A DNA stretch of 64,000 nt, taken from IMG/VR virus record IMGVR_UViG_3300017963_000225, positions 27,635 to 91,634 of that record, one strand, 5' to 3'. The DNA is from a virus. How positions within the stretch are numbered: the stretch's first letter is position 1; every line of letters begins with the position of its first letter. A program made the position numbers and the translations under genes. The notes below the pieces were generated by a model. It did no database searches and was not told the origin of the DNA. It was given only the letters and a program-made list of their open reading frames with translations. Positions 42,331 to 51,141 of this stretch are shown piece by piece.

Positions 42331-44071
42331 TTGATTCTTCCTCGTCGTCCTGTTGCCCATCATCATCGCCGCCGCCGCCGTCGCCGCCGTCATCGTTGCC
42401 CTCATCGCCGCCTTGAGCTTGACCCTGAGCGCCTGGCTGAGCTGCTTGCGCCTGCATTTGTTGTTTCTGCATTTCCATCTGTTGCTTAGCCTGGAGCGCT
42501 TGCGCGACGATCGGATTGGAAACCACGTCGCCACCCTGCTCGGGCGGCAACGGATCAAGCCCCTGCTCCTGGCGCATCTCATTGACGGTCACAAATGTTG
42601 CCTTGGCCGTCGTGATTTGGATCGACTCCATTTCATTCTGGCCATAGTCCCACTCCATCGTCAGATCAGGATGGATGCGCTCAAGAATCGGGTCAAAAAC
42701 CGTCGTCTTGTAGTGCTGAAGACAACTTTCGAGCCCTTGCTCCTGGCTCATCTCGATTTGCGTAGCCTGAGACGCCTGATTCAGCGATCCCCGGTTGTCT
42801 CCAGCTCGCGGCGCCTCGTTAATTTCGCTTGGGTGCATGCGAAAAACAGCGCAAGCCAGGTTCGTCAATTTCTGGATGTAGACATCGAACAGCATGTCGC
42901 GATGATTTTGTCTGGTAGGAATAACACTGAGGTCATCCTTACCATTCGGCAGCGCAACGACCGGCAATCTAAACATTCCCGCGATGCCGCTCATGTTGGT
43001 CGCGAGGATGTTCGTAAAGTCGGTAATGTGTTTGTCGTTCCACTGACCGCGAATGCCGATGATTGTCTCGGCCATGTTGCCAAACTCAAAAAACCTTTGG
43101 TTGGCTGTCATGGCGAGAATTTCGGCAAGGATCGTGAAGATGGACCGCTCAAGCATCGAGCGTGGATAGCCAGCCTTCGTCACGTCCGTTGTCGGCATGG
43201 TCGGCGCGACGATAATTTCGTCGTGCCTGAATGCGGCTGTTGGCCGCCCTTGTAGAATGTAAATGTACTGCGTCTTCTCATCGACGCTGATCTGGTACTT
43301 GTCGGCAATCATACCTAGCGTTGACTTCCAAGCAGCATAGTTCGTCGCGAAGTCTTTCGGAAACTCGCGATTCACGGTGCTGATATATTTCACCGCCGCA
43401 AATGTCGGGATCACATTTGCACCATCAATCGCTCCGAACGCCCGAGGCGTGCGGTTTGGATCAAGCCCAAGCTCAATACATGGGCGATTGATTACCAGAA
43501 GATCCTCAGTAATTTTCTGAAGGAAGCCCGACATATTTGGCTCGATTTCGTCGTAAACGACGCCCTCGCTCCAATAAACCTTCCACGGCTTCATCAAAAA
43601 TTCTTCGACCTCTCGGCAGAAGACATTGAATTCTTCCGGGACCTTAAATTTAGAATCCGCATGACGTTTGTGGACAACCTTGAAGCCAACGTCGCCCTTC
43701 TTTGCGCCCTGCGAGCGCCGAGAAAAACGCTGCACTTGATGCAGGCGAGTGCTCACAATTGCACTAAGCAGCGGCGACCTCTCGCTAACTTGCCGAAGCG
43801 TGGCGAAGTTGAGCGTGCCTTTCTTCTGGCCAAGGTTGTTAGTGTAGCCCTTGGGATATCCGCCGAACATGGTGGCTGATCCAGTCATGTATTGTTCGGC
43901 TATCCGTGGCGCCTGCGGACCAAGACCAAAGGCAAGTAGCTTGATAACCTCATCAAGCGACGGCCCTTGTTGGCGAGACGGCGCCTGCTCCGTCTGCGGC
44001 ACTCCTGGAATCATTCCCGCCATGCCCATACCAATAGGTACTAACCCTTGATGATCGTCATTATCTGCCAT
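42245..44071 (-). CDS. Portal protein
   Basis: A 608-residue protein. The opening RQVSERSPLLSAIVSTRLHQ is a portal pattern, followed by crown and stem-like regions (NVIPTFAAVKYISTVNREFP; IFTILAEILAMTANQRFFEF). The C-terminus is a Gln/Gly/Asp-rich low-complexity tail (QMQAQAAQPGAQGQAQGGDE) and a basic end. It directly follows TerL and precedes the MuF and polyvalent genes. The dodecameric portal forms the DNA entry channel. Length is typical. Start near GAGGG. Confidence 0.8.
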   Translation of the reverse strand: MADNDDHQGLVPIGMGMAGMIPGVPQTEQAPSRQQGPSLDEVIKLLAFGLGPQAPRIAEQYMTGSATMFGGYPKGYTNNLGQKKGTLNFATLRQVSERSPLLSAIVSTRLHQVQRFSRRSQGAKKGDVGFKVVHKRHADSKFKVPEEFNVFCREVEEFLMKPWKVYWSEGVVYDEIEPNMSGFLQKITEDLLVINRPCIELGLDPNRTPRAFGAIDGANVIPTFAAVKYISTVNREFPKDFATNYAAWKSTLGMIADKYQISVDEKTQYIYILQGRPTAAFRHDEIIVAPTMPTTDVTKAGYPRSMLERSIFTILAEILAMTANQRFFEFGNMAETIIGIRGQWNDKHITDFTNILATNMSGIAGMFRLPVVALPNGKDDLSVIPTRQNHRDMLFDVYIQKLTNLACAVFRMHPSEINEAPRAGDNRGSLNQASQATQIEMSQEQGLESCLQHYKTTVFDPILERIHPDLTMEWDYGQNEMESIQITTAKATFVTVNEMRQEQGLDPLPPEQGGDVVSNPIVAQALQAKQQMEMQKQQMQAQAAQPGAQGQAQGGDEGNDDGGDGGGGDDDGQQDDEEESNARGPQRRDESDDEFVQRIASLQRKKKA

Positions 44072-44074
44072 GAT

Positions 44075-45856
44075 CTAGCCCTCAGTAGTCGCTTGTATTC
44101 TACCCTGTTCTTTCATTTGCTCCCACAACCGCCTGTAATGCTCGACTAATACCCGATCGGTCCCCGGCGGTATGAGCCGCATCAACTGATCGAGATTTTC
44201 CGGCATCGCTCCAGCGGAAGCGCCAGCCTTCACGCCATAAACACGAAATTCTCCACGTATTTTATATGCGAGTAAGCAATACACTTCAGCATGATAATAG
44301 TGGTCAGGATCGCCAAGATAGACATACCGTGGAGGATTGCTTTCTTGGTCCAAAATCCGCGTCGGTGTCTTGAGCATCTCGTAGTATTCCGAGCGGTCTA
44401 ACGACTGTGCGTTAGCTGGGAGTAGTAGGCGCTTTTGCACAAACCACGCCTGCACCAAGTCCATCAGCATGGTCCGGTCAGCACTCACCACGCCGTAGCG
44501 GCGATTGTCCTTCTCCTCCTCACTGCTCCTGATCTCATTTATACCTTGGTGATATCGACAAATGTAACCTCGCCCAGGATGTTTGCACGCATAATCAATC
44601 GATTTGCGTGTCTCAGGCATCGCGTCAATCACATAAGAAACAATGTTGAAACGGGCAAAAAGGAAATCAAGCTCCTCGAACTCTCGGACGGTGCCGGCAA
44701 AAACAAGCGGCAATTTCTCGCCTTCCTGCACGATTTTTCTGACGACAACGTGCAACCGCTTGCCAACGTCAACACCCATCACGCACGGCTCGCGCTCGTC
44801 GGTGGGCATCAGGTAAAAATCTTTGCAGGCGTTTAGAATGTCGTCGGTGAGCTTGGCTCCCTTGCCAGCGTAGGTCAAGCCGAGCATTGAGTTGTAAAAC
44901 ACCTGTAGCTTGGTGTCGTCCTCGACAGCGAGCTTGAACTTCTCCCACATTGTTTTTATTTCGACGTAGCTACTGAGCATCTGATGGATCAAGTAACCGT
45001 GCTTGTCTTTTATGTTTGGATGCTTTGCCACCCACCCTGATTTGTGAGTGAAGCGATTCAGCGGCTTGTCGCACTTGACGCACAGAACGAAAATGTCTCG
45101 ACCGCACCCGTCATGCCACGCGGCGTCCTTTAGACGGTAAAACCCATCATCTGTCTGATCGACCACGTTCTTAAACCAATCCATCACTTGCCAGAAGCCA
45201 CAGCTCGGGCACTTGACGAAGAACTCCATCATGTTGGTAAGGCGATAACTGGCATTGATGCCGTATTTATCGACCGTCGGGTTTGACGCCTCGCGCTTGA
45301 GCTTGAAGGGAGATGCCGTCATGCGGTCATCGGCCTTCTCGTAGTTCACGAGGTCAAATCGGTCAGTCTCGTCAGCGACGATCATGTCGAGCGGCTTCTC
45401 GATAAACGTCGTCGCCGAGTTTGAGCCAGCGTAAAAAATCGATCCCTTGCCAAAATGCTTCAGGCCACGGCTGTCCTGCGTTCTAGCGGCGCTGCGAAGC
45501 TGCATCTTGTAGTAGGGGACTTTCTCGATCACAGTATCGACGCGGTTGGCGACGAACTGGTTTCTTAGCTGCTCGGTCGGAATAACGTACATCACTTGCA
45601 ATCCGCGCTCGGCTCCCTCGAATGCGGTAATCATCAGGTATTCGGTCTTACCTGTCTGCACGCTCGATTGCATGACGACGACTTGCGCGCTGTCTTTGTA
45701 GATGGCGACAAGGTAGGGCTTGTCGTCGAAGCGCATGTTCTCGCCGCGAATGTTTCTGTGATGGAGGATGGCGTACTTTAATCGAGGATAGCGATTAAGT
45801 TCGTGGTCCAAGAGATAGAGGCGGGTCAGAAACTCCTGCTCAAGTGTCTCCCTCAT
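44075..45856 (-). CDS. Terminase large subunit
   Basis: A 593-residue protein. ATPase motifs: SSVQTGKTEYLMI (Walker A variant), a Q-like VIPTEQLRNQF segment, and MIVADETDRFD (Walker B). Nuclease motifs: CVMGVDVGKRLHVVV (first Asp pair) and VIDAMPETRKSIDY (second Asp). A CPSCGFWQ and CVKCDKPLNRF pair suggests a zinc element, seen in T4/lambda-type or GpA-like TerL proteins. It drives DNA packaging and cuts the concatemer. Upstream overlap is 17 bases with a zinc-ribbon gene. I did not find a convincing TerS. Confidence 0.85.
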   Translation of the reverse strand: MRETLEQEFLTRLYLLDHELNRYPRLKYAILHHRNIRGENMRFDDKPYLVAIYKDSAQVVVMQSSVQTGKTEYLMITAFEGAERGLQVMYVIPTEQLRNQFVANRVDTVIEKVPYYKMQLRSAARTQDSRGLKHFGKGSIFYAGSNSATTFIEKPLDMIVADETDRFDLVNYEKADDRMTASPFKLKREASNPTVDKYGINASYRLTNMMEFFVKCPSCGFWQVMDWFKNVVDQTDDGFYRLKDAAWHDGCGRDIFVLCVKCDKPLNRFTHKSGWVAKHPNIKDKHGYLIHQMLSSYVEIKTMWEKFKLAVEDDTKLQVFYNSMLGLTYAGKGAKLTDDILNACKDFYLMPTDEREPCVMGVDVGKRLHVVVRKIVQEGEKLPLVFAGTVREFEELDFLFARFNIVSYVIDAMPETRKSIDYACKHPGRGYICRYHQGINEIRSSEEEKDNRRYGVVSADRTMLMDLVQAWFVQKRLLLPANAQSLDRSEYYEMLKTPTRILDQESNPPRYVYLGDPDHYYHAEVYCLLAYKIRGEFRVYGVKAGASAGAMPENLDQLMRLIPPGTDRVLVEHYRRLWEQMKEQGRIQATTEG

Positions 45857-46124
45857 TTTGGTCTATCCTGACGGCATAAGGAACGTCACCCGCTGGCGTA
45901 AAAACTCCACTCGGCACCTTCTTAAAGGCGTTAACGTCCTTTGTTTTTATTACACGACCACAACGATAACAATGAACAGCATCTTTGCTGCCCGTATAGC
46001 GAACAAGACAAAAGTCACAAACGCCAACGCGCTGTGGTATCACGACAAATGTGTCAATAACAGCATTTGACGAACTGTATTTTTTTTTGGCCTTACTACC
46101 GCCTTCTGTGCTTTTGCCTGCCAT
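45840..46124 (-). CDS. Small zinc-ribbon protein
   Basis: A 94-residue protein with two Cys pairs, CDFCLVRYT and CYRCGRVIKTKD, a likely zinc ribbon. N-terminus is basic (KSTEGGSKAKKKYSSSN). It overlaps the TerL start by 17 bases, so a role in packaging, perhaps as a DNA-binding helper, is possible but unproven. Confidence 0.6.
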   Translation of the reverse strand: MAGKSTEGGSKAKKKYSSSNAVIDTFVVIPQRVGVCDFCLVRYTGSKDAVHCYRCGRVIKTKDVNAFKKVPSGVFTPAGDVPYAVRIDQNEGDT

Positions 46125-46129
46125 AAAAC

Positions 46130-46558
46130 CTACTCATCTTGTGGTTGTGTTGGTGGCTCGCCGTCGAAGGTCCCTTCGATAATTTCTCTTCCATCGGGCC
46201 ATGGCACGTCTTCTATGGGGTAGTTTTCGAGCGGCTCTTGTGTCTCTCCATCAAACTTTTTCCGGCTTTCGGCTTCCTGCTTCTTCTTCTCCTTGGCGGC
46301 ACGCTGACGCTCCCAGCGTTTTTCTGCCGCTCGCTTGGCCTTCTCTTTGCTTGTCAGACCAACCTTTTCACCAGCCGCCTTTTCCATCATCGCCGCCGCC
46401 TTTGAAACTTCTTTGCCAGATTCCCACAACGGGCGCGCACTAACAGCGTTCTGCATGTGCTCAGCCGACTCGATAGTCCTCATCGCTGCCTGAAGCGCTG
46501 CACGGTCGATTGGATCGCGTAGGTCAAGCTCGATCGACACTCTGGTTGTATTGCTCAC
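46130..46558 (-). CDS. Coiled-coil uncharacterised protein upstream of TerL
   Basis: A 142-residue protein starting at GTG 46558 with GGGAGC upstream. The centre is a basic coiled coil (KEKAKRAAEKRWERQRAAKE) and the C-terminus acidic and Pro-rich. The place upstream of TerL is the usual place of TerS, but no HTH is obvious. I keep TerS only as a possibility. Confidence 0.5.
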   Translation of the reverse strand: MSNTTRVSIELDLRDPIDRAALQAAMRTIESAEHMQNAVSARPLWESGKEVSKAAAMMEKAAGEKVGLTSKEKAKRAAEKRWERQRAAKEKKKQEAESRKKFDGETQEPLENYPIEDVPWPDGREIIEGTFDGEPPTQPQDE

Positions 46559-46607
46559 GTTGAATGCTCCCAGTCATCCTATCAGAACGACCCACGCTCA
46601 CCAAAAC

Positions 46608-46799
46608 CTAACCGCCTAGCTGCTTCTCAAGGCCGGCCACGATGTCACTCAGCCGGCGGTCCTTGTACGTCTTGGCCCTCAGACACGCCCGAATCACTGC
46701 CGCCAGAATCGCCGGCAACGCGGAGTCTGGCTGGATGCTGATCTGCTGAATCAATAGCTGGCTCGGCGCTGGCCTCACCTCCTCGGGATTTTTCCCCAT
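46608..46799 (-). CDS. Small uncharacterised protein
   Basis: A 63-residue helical protein (MGKNPEEVRPAPSQLLIQQI then LPAILAAVIRACLRAKTYKD). AAGGAGG lies 6 bases before the ATG at 46799, which settles the start. Unrecognised. Confidence 0.6.
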   Translation of the reverse strand: MGKNPEEVRPAPSQLLIQQISIQPDSALPAILAAVIRACLRAKTYKDRRLSDIVAGLEKQLGG

Positions 46800-46974
46800 G
46801 TCCATCCTCCTTTCGATTAATTCTCAGCGACAAGGTGCGTTGAGCATGCGCAAGCATGCCAAGAACAACACTTTCGATCAATTGCACTGGTACTTCACCG
46901 TTGAAATTAAGCTCGAAACGTTCGCCCAGCACCTGCACTCTCTCGTCAATTTGCAGAAACAATCCGATCCTCAT
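46645..46974 (-). CDS. Possible small protein overlapping neighbour
   Basis: A 110-residue frame starting ATG 46974 with AAGGG upstream. The first 50 residues (MRIGLFLQIDERVQVLGERF) look protein-like; the last 60 are low complexity and lie inside the well-supported gene at 46608-46799. Without it, 46806-46945 would be a gap. Real coding may end earlier through error or overlap; confidence is low. Confidence 0.35.
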   Translation of the reverse strand: MRIGLFLQIDERVQVLGERFELNFNGEVPVQLIESVVLGMLAHAQRTLSLRINRKEDGHGEKSRGGEASAEPAIDSADQHPARLRVAGDSGGSDSGVSEGQDVQGPPAE

Positions 46975-47290
46975 GCGGCTTTGCCCTTTCAATAAGCGCC
47001 AGATAAGCTGGCGTGTGGATATGCTGTTGAAACAAAATGGCAATTTGATGCTTGTCGAGCCTGCGAGCGGCAGCCAGCCTCAGGATAGACTGTTGCACGT
47101 CTTTGAGAACGGTCGTCAGTCCCGAAGCGGCCATCGCCTGTGATTCCGGTAGGGCGAGCTTGTCGAGCGTGTCGGTGCCTTGAGCGACCAGCATGGCGTG
47201 GTATCCATAGAGGTGGCGCTCCAGGCGCTGCACGGCAGCATGACGCAGTGTCACCTTCATGCGTCCGATGTCTTTAGTTGTCGCTTTCAT
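46946..47290 (-). CDS. Helical uncharacterised protein
   Basis: A 114-residue mostly helical protein (RHAAVQRLERHLYGYHAMLV; LRLAAARRLDKHQIAILFQQ). It overlaps the winged-helix gene upstream by 4 bases (ATGA). Unrecognised, possibly a regulator partner. Confidence 0.55.
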   Translation of the reverse strand: MKATTKDIGRMKVTLRHAAVQRLERHLYGYHAMLVAQGTDTLDKLALPESQAMAASGLTTVLKDVQQSILRLAAARRLDKHQIAILFQQHIHTPAYLALIERAKPHEDRIVSAN

Positions 47291-47562
47291 TTTTTTCCCT
47301 CAGGACGCAAAACACGATATTCATAATGCCCCAGCGCAGGGGCGCCGCGATGGCGTTTCTCAACGATATAAGAGCCGAATCGTGGCTTTCGCAAATGCCG
47401 CAGTTGAGCAGAAACCGATGCAGAAGCATACCCAGTAGCCGCTTCAATCTCGCGCAATGTTCGCCACACACCGTCAAGCATGAGTTCACGAATGCTTGCA
47501 TGTTGCTTAGTGAGCCTTTCGCTGTCCGTGCCGTGGTCGTATGATGGACCGTTGAACCTCAT
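47287..47562 (-). CDS. Winged-helix DNA-binding protein
   Basis: A 91-residue protein, start at ATG 47562 overlapping the stop of the glycosyltransferase gene. GVWRTLREIEAATGYASASV followed by SAQLRHLRKPRFG and a basic wing matches a winged helix-turn-helix. It may be a transcription regulator of the accessory genes. The frame is open to 47598. Confidence 0.65.
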   Translation of the reverse strand: MRFNGPSYDHGTDSERLTKQHASIRELMLDGVWRTLREIEAATGYASASVSAQLRHLRKPRFGSYIVEKRHRGAPALGHYEYRVLRPEGKK

Positions 47563-48767
47563 AACAGCTCCAGATGGCGTCTGGCGACGTTCTCCCAACT
47601 ATTCACGCGCAAAAACTCAGCCTGACGCCCTAATTGAGCCTTGCGCTCGTCCGCACTCGAAAACAAGCCGGTCAGTGCCTGCACAATCCCGGCTACGTCC
47701 GACACCCTCGGAGCGACGCCTTGCAGGTCGTGGAAATGGGGCTCTGTTGACGCCACGATAGGAATGCCATGGCTCATGGCGATCCGCGCCGCTCCCGAAC
47801 AACCAAACACAGTATGGTCGGGTGCTGCACAGTAAGGAAACACCGCTGCCTGGTTAGTCCTCAGATAGCTCCCAAGCGTCTCGTCGGATTGAAACCCGCG
47901 CACAATGGCGACGTTCTCCTGGACGCCAAGCTCATCGACAAGCTCGTGCAAATCTTGCGCGTAAGCATCATGCTGTACTTTGGCATGAGGCGATTCGCTG
48001 AATAGCGCCGTAAAGAATACGTCGGGAAGGGTTTGCCGTAGCTCAGCCACGGCTCGAATGCACGACTCAAAACCCTTATAGCGGAAACCGAAACCAAACT
48101 GCATGAATGTGTGCTTGGATCTGTAAAGATTCCAGTATTTCTCACCGCTGTTGAACGAGTGACAGCCGTGCGGAATGACATGAACATCGCCCGGAACTTT
48201 CTTCTCGTTCTTTAGAACGTCGCGAGCCAGCTCAGTATGAACAATGATGTTCGGTACGGCTGCTTCGCAGATGGTCTTGTCCTTGTGATGGAATACGCTG
48301 TGCAAGGTGACAAACACCTTGTAGTCGCGCAACGCACTCAAAAACGCGAGCCAGTGCCTTGCGTCGGGAAACAGGCCGTACTCGTGCTGAATCATCACAA
48401 CGTCAGGATCGAATTGCTTGATCTCGTTGACAAGTCGCATAAGCGGCTGGCCGCGCTTCCACGACGGCACGAGCATCGTCTTCTTCAGGTCCTCGTCGGC
48501 AAACCAATCAGGAGAACGCTCGACAGTACCCTCCTCGCAGAAGATGCGCGCCTCGGCCACGCCGGCTATTAGGTGCGGCCACAGTGCCTCGGCATAGGTG
48601 CTGATGCCGCAGCGCTCCTTGTAGACGCCGACCAGGGCCACGCGCAGCCGAGAAGGCTCGACGCGAGCGGCCGTGTCGATGAGCTGGCCTTGACGCACCA
48701 CGAAACGCTCCATGAGCACACCGTCGGCAATCTCCTCAAGATGCGCCGGCACCTCCAGGACTTTCAT
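47559..48767 (-). CDS. Glycosyltransferase (GT4-like)
   Basis: A 402-residue protein starting MKVLEVPAHLEEIADGV (ATG 48767). It shows the two-lobe GT-B form: RVALVGVYKERCGISTYAEA (Gly-rich donor or acceptor loop), VVMIQHEYGLFPDARHW, then RYKGFESCIRAVAELRQTLP, VAIVRGFQSDETLGSYLRTN and CSGAARIAMSHGIPIVAST, the last being the conserved nucleotide-sugar region of GT4 enzymes. It could glycosylate a virion protein or alter host surface sugars. Encoded right after a pyruvyl transferase-like gene, so the pair may act on one glycan. Confidence 0.75.
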   Translation of the reverse strand: MKVLEVPAHLEEIADGVLMERFVVRQGQLIDTAARVEPSRLRVALVGVYKERCGISTYAEALWPHLIAGVAEARIFCEEGTVERSPDWFADEDLKKTMLVPSWKRGQPLMRLVNEIKQFDPDVVMIQHEYGLFPDARHWLAFLSALRDYKVFVTLHSVFHHKDKTICEAAVPNIIVHTELARDVLKNEKKVPGDVHVIPHGCHSFNSGEKYWNLYRSKHTFMQFGFGFRYKGFESCIRAVAELRQTLPDVFFTALFSESPHAKVQHDAYAQDLHELVDELGVQENVAIVRGFQSDETLGSYLRTNQAAVFPYCAAPDHTVFGCSGAARIAMSHGIPIVASTEPHFHDLQGVAPRVSDVAGIVQALTGLFSSADERKAQLGRQAEFLRVNSWENVARRHLELL

Positions 48768-48802
48768 GCCGCTGTCATCACTGTATTGAACATGATGGCT
48801 GC

Positions 48803-49801
48803 TTACAGCCCTAATTTGTCGGCCACGATAGGCACAATATCGAGCCACCTTTTTTTCACTCCCTTGGCATAGTCGGTATTGGGCAATTGGCTTCCAGACA
48901 GCAGATCAACGGTGTCGAGAAGCTGTCTGTCGGTAAAGCCGTAGTAGGGCACCGTCTCGATGCCACTGTCCATGGCAAAAGCATTCATTTTGTCGTGGCT
49001 ATTGATAAGGATTGCATGACGGCCGAGGGCAGCCGAAAACACAGCGCCGTGCAGCCTTTGAGTAACGACCAGGTGCGAGCGCGCAATCGACGCCCGGCAC
49101 TCGGCCTCATCCATGTAGCCCATGCGCGAGAAGTAGCTCATCGGATCGGAGTTCATCTTGCCCGTCACCGCCCACATCGGCCGCTCGTCCGATTCACGCG
49201 GATTGACGCACATGGCGTAGAAGCTGACGTGCAATCCGTCATCGATCATGCGATCGAGCGCCTTGGCCATCTCGCGGACAAACCACTCGTGCGCCTGATA
49301 GGCCCAAATCGGCGCGTCCCGGCGCGGCGTCAGATGGTCGCTGAGAAACACGGCCACCATCCTTGACGGCGGCTGCTCGCATAGCTGCCAATAAACATCG
49401 TCGCGGGCTAGAACAAGGTCGCCGGCGTAATGGACTTTATTACGGTCTATTTCATGTATACGAGTCAGCTTGTCGAACGACAAACGATCGCGCACGACGA
49501 TCAGCTTGGCTTTTTTCAGCAGCTTGCTGTGGTCAGGATGCACCACGTCGCCGCAGCTCACCCCGAGATAGGCAATCGGCATGCCCTCAGGCAGGTGAAT
49601 GTCAATGCTTCCGGCCACCGCCTGATCGAGAAAGCTGCCGCCGCCGAACACCACGGCGTCAAATCTTATCGCCAGTCGCTCCGGAAGCCTGTCGGCGAAC
49701 GTGAAATCAACACCAGGGAAAAGCCCGGTAATCGCCGGACGAAAAGCCTCGTCACCCAAATTGCCGTGGCCGTACCAACCGTAAACAAGCACCTTCGCCA
49801 T
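48803..49801 (-). CDS. Polysaccharide pyruvyl transferase-like protein
   Basis: A 332-residue protein starting MAKVLVYGWYGHGNLGDEAF, the PF04230-type opening, with AGAGGT before the ATG. FDAVVFGGGSFLD, SKLLKKAKLIVVRDRLSFDK and a C-terminal ARSHLVVTQRLHGAVFSAAL...HAILINSHDKM are the family's core. Enzymes of this type add pyruvate to sugars of exopolysaccharides or cell-wall polymers using PEP. In a phage it may modify host or virion glycans. Start choice: frame open to 49834. Confidence 0.75.
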   Translation of the reverse strand: MAKVLVYGWYGHGNLGDEAFRPAITGLFPGVDFTFADRLPERLAIRFDAVVFGGGSFLDQAVAGSIDIHLPEGMPIAYLGVSCGDVVHPDHSKLLKKAKLIVVRDRLSFDKLTRIHEIDRNKVHYAGDLVLARDDVYWQLCEQPPSRMVAVFLSDHLTPRRDAPIWAYQAHEWFVREMAKALDRMIDDGLHVSFYAMCVNPRESDERPMWAVTGKMNSDPMSYFSRMGYMDEAECRASIARSHLVVTQRLHGAVFSAALGRHAILINSHDKMNAFAMDSGIETVPYYGFTDRQLLDTVDLLSGSQLPNTDYAKGVKKRWLDIVPIVADKLGL

Positions 49802-49837
49802 TGTGTCTACCTCTCTAACATTTATTTCTGACACACA

Positions 49838-50134
49838 CTAACGCGCTAAGGTTGACGCTTTCCAGTGAATTCGGCGATGCCCGCTAACCGACCACGTTAA
49901 ACGTACACCCCACCTTCCACCGAGCCAAACCTTCTCGATTCGGCAAATATCTGTCGGCGCAGGATTGCAGGGATCGGGCATCGGCTCGGGATCATCAAAG
50001 ACGCATGATACTGAGGCGACTTGTCGGAGCTTGAGGCTAATCGTACACCCCGAGCTGGCCGAGACGTGCAGAACGCCTTCCTGCTCGTTCCTTGCATTAA
50101 TTAAACGAAACAGCTCACGCAGCACCTTGAACAT
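49838..50134 (-). CDS. Small protein, paralogue of 50337-50591 product
   Basis: A 98-residue protein, start at ATG 50134 with GGGAGCAAGG upstream; the frame is open to 50200. Its second half (DDPEPMPDPCN; VWLGGRWGVRLTWSVSG; RRIHWKA) aligns well with the 84-residue product at 50337-50591. Beta-rich, unknown function. Possibly a virion decoration or regulator pair. Confidence 0.55.
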   Translation of the reverse strand: MFKVLRELFRLINARNEQEGVLHVSASSGCTISLKLRQVASVSCVFDDPEPMPDPCNPAPTDICRIEKVWLGGRWGVRLTWSVSGHRRIHWKASTLAR

Positions 50135-50157
50135 ACCTTGCTCCCTGATTGTTTGGA

Positions 50158-50340
50158 TTAAGGAGCCTCGAAACCGTCGAAGCTCTCGGCGCCAGTCCAC
50201 GATCGAAGCTGCATCCTCCGCTTGCCATTCGGCGTGACGTTTTCGTCGTAACCAACATCGACAGCCACCTCGACGTGTTCAAACTGGTCGTCCACAATCG
50301 TTTCATTGGTATTCACATTGATGGCGATCACCCGGATCAT
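50158..50340 (-). CDS. Small uncharacterised protein
   Basis: A 60-residue protein (MIRVIAINVNTNETIVDDQF). Its ATG overlaps the stop of the preceding gene (ATGA). One beta hairpin then a basic turn (NVTPNGKRRMQL). Unknown function. Confidence 0.5.
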   Translation of the reverse strand: MIRVIAINVNTNETIVDDQFEHVEVAVDVGYDENVTPNGKRRMQLRSWTGAESFDGFEAP

Positions 50341-50591
50341 CCTCTGACCTCCCATACGATTTTTCTCGTAGTGCTCGTTCTCCACGCGATTTTTAGCTTG
50401 AAATCGCTTCCTTCCCGCCACAACTGCGCTTCCAGGTAGTCAACGCTTTGAGCGCCGCATCCAGGAGGAATGCTCTCTGGATCTTCGGCATACTTGACGC
50501 TTGAGCTTTTGGGATCAGTCAGCGCGACAAGTATTTCAGCAGATCCAGTCCCAACAACACTAAGGTTGCCGACGACAAGCCTTCTCGACAT
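50337..50591 (-). CDS. Small protein, paralogue of 49838-50134 product
   Basis: An 84-residue protein (MSRRLVVGNLSVVGTGSAEI). EDPESIPPGCG and AQLWREGSDFKLKIAWRTST match the neighbour's EDP..P-rich loop and final strands. The start region overlaps a terminator stem, so the first codon could be ATG 50606 or 50591. No clear Shine-Dalgarno. Confidence 0.55.
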   Translation of the reverse strand: MSRRLVVGNLSVVGTGSAEILVALTDPKSSSVKYAEDPESIPPGCGAQSVDYLEAQLWREGSDFKLKIAWRTSTTRKIVWEVRG

Positions 50592-50593
50592 AT

Positions 50594-50624
50594 AAAAAAC
50601 CCCCATTTGTTTTTAACAAGGGGG
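50594..50624 (-). terminator. Intrinsic terminator
   Basis: Stem CCCCCTTGTT / AACAAATGGGGG with TTTTTTAT after it on the minus strand. It separates the block above 50651 from the small paralogue genes and follows the stop of the 50651 gene by about 27 bases. Confidence 0.75.
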
Positions 50625-50650
50625 ATTGTAATCATGATGGACTTAAATAT

Positions 50651-50860
50651 CTATCCGTGGATGCGTTTGGATGGCGGGTCGCCAGTAAGGGCGGACAAGG
50701 CGTCGTCAAGGTCGAGCTGGGTGGCGTTGGCCACTGCCTTCCAGTCCACGCGGTAGCCATTCTTGTCCATCTCGCGTGCTGTCTTGATGCGCTGAATGGC
50801 GGCCACGGCGGTATTGACGAGCTGGCGAAGCGGCTCGTGGTCCATTGGGTTTTCGATCAT
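50651..50860 (-). CDS. Small helical uncharacterised protein
   Basis: A 69-residue protein (MIENPMDHEPLRQLVNTAVA). Start overlaps the upstream stop (ATGA at 50857-50860). Contains DWKAVANATQLDLDDALSAL, helical. Unknown. Confidence 0.5.
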   Translation of the reverse strand: MIENPMDHEPLRQLVNTAVAAIQRIKTAREMDKNGYRVDWKAVANATQLDLDDALSALTGDPPSKRIHG

Positions 50861-51141
50861 TTGCGGCGCACCAGCTTGATCCACGAGACACGCGGCCGGT
50901 AAAGGCGTCCATCCTCTTCAAGCAGGTACGTGTCGTGCTCGGTCGCATTGCCGATGTTTTCATAATAAGTGTCCCCGCGCTTGACGCACGGCAGCTTGTT
51001 GGCCACCGTCTCGGGACGCTCGCCGGCCTTTACTTTGCAGGCGACATAGCCGACGTGCATTTTGCGAACACCGCGCCCGATGCCGACCCACCTCACCTTG
51101 TCACCGGAGCTGAAAGATTGGCTACTCGTCTTCGTCTTCAC
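50857..51141 (-). CDS. Small beta-rich uncharacterised protein
   Basis: A 94-residue protein; start GTG 51141 chosen because AAGGG lies 8 bases upstream. It contains SGDKVRWVGIGRGVRKMHVG and RLYRPRVSWIKLVRRK. The start overlaps the stop of the CsrA-like gene, so it is coupled to it. Unknown function. Confidence 0.55.
   Translation of the reverse strand: MKTKTSSQSFSSGDKVRWVGIGRGVRKMHVGYVACKVKAGERPETVANKLPCVKRGDTYYENIGNATEHDTYLLEEDGRLYRPRVSWIKLVRRK

Noticed and set aside
42331-42582. Longer N-terminus for the cold-shock gene
   Set aside because: The upstream part is Arg/Ala/Met-rich low complexity, lies inside the portal gene, and a good Shine-Dalgarno supports ATG 42330.
46130-46558. Small terminase subunit
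   Set aside because: Position fits but no HTH or TerS-like motif is seen; coiled coil alone is not enough.
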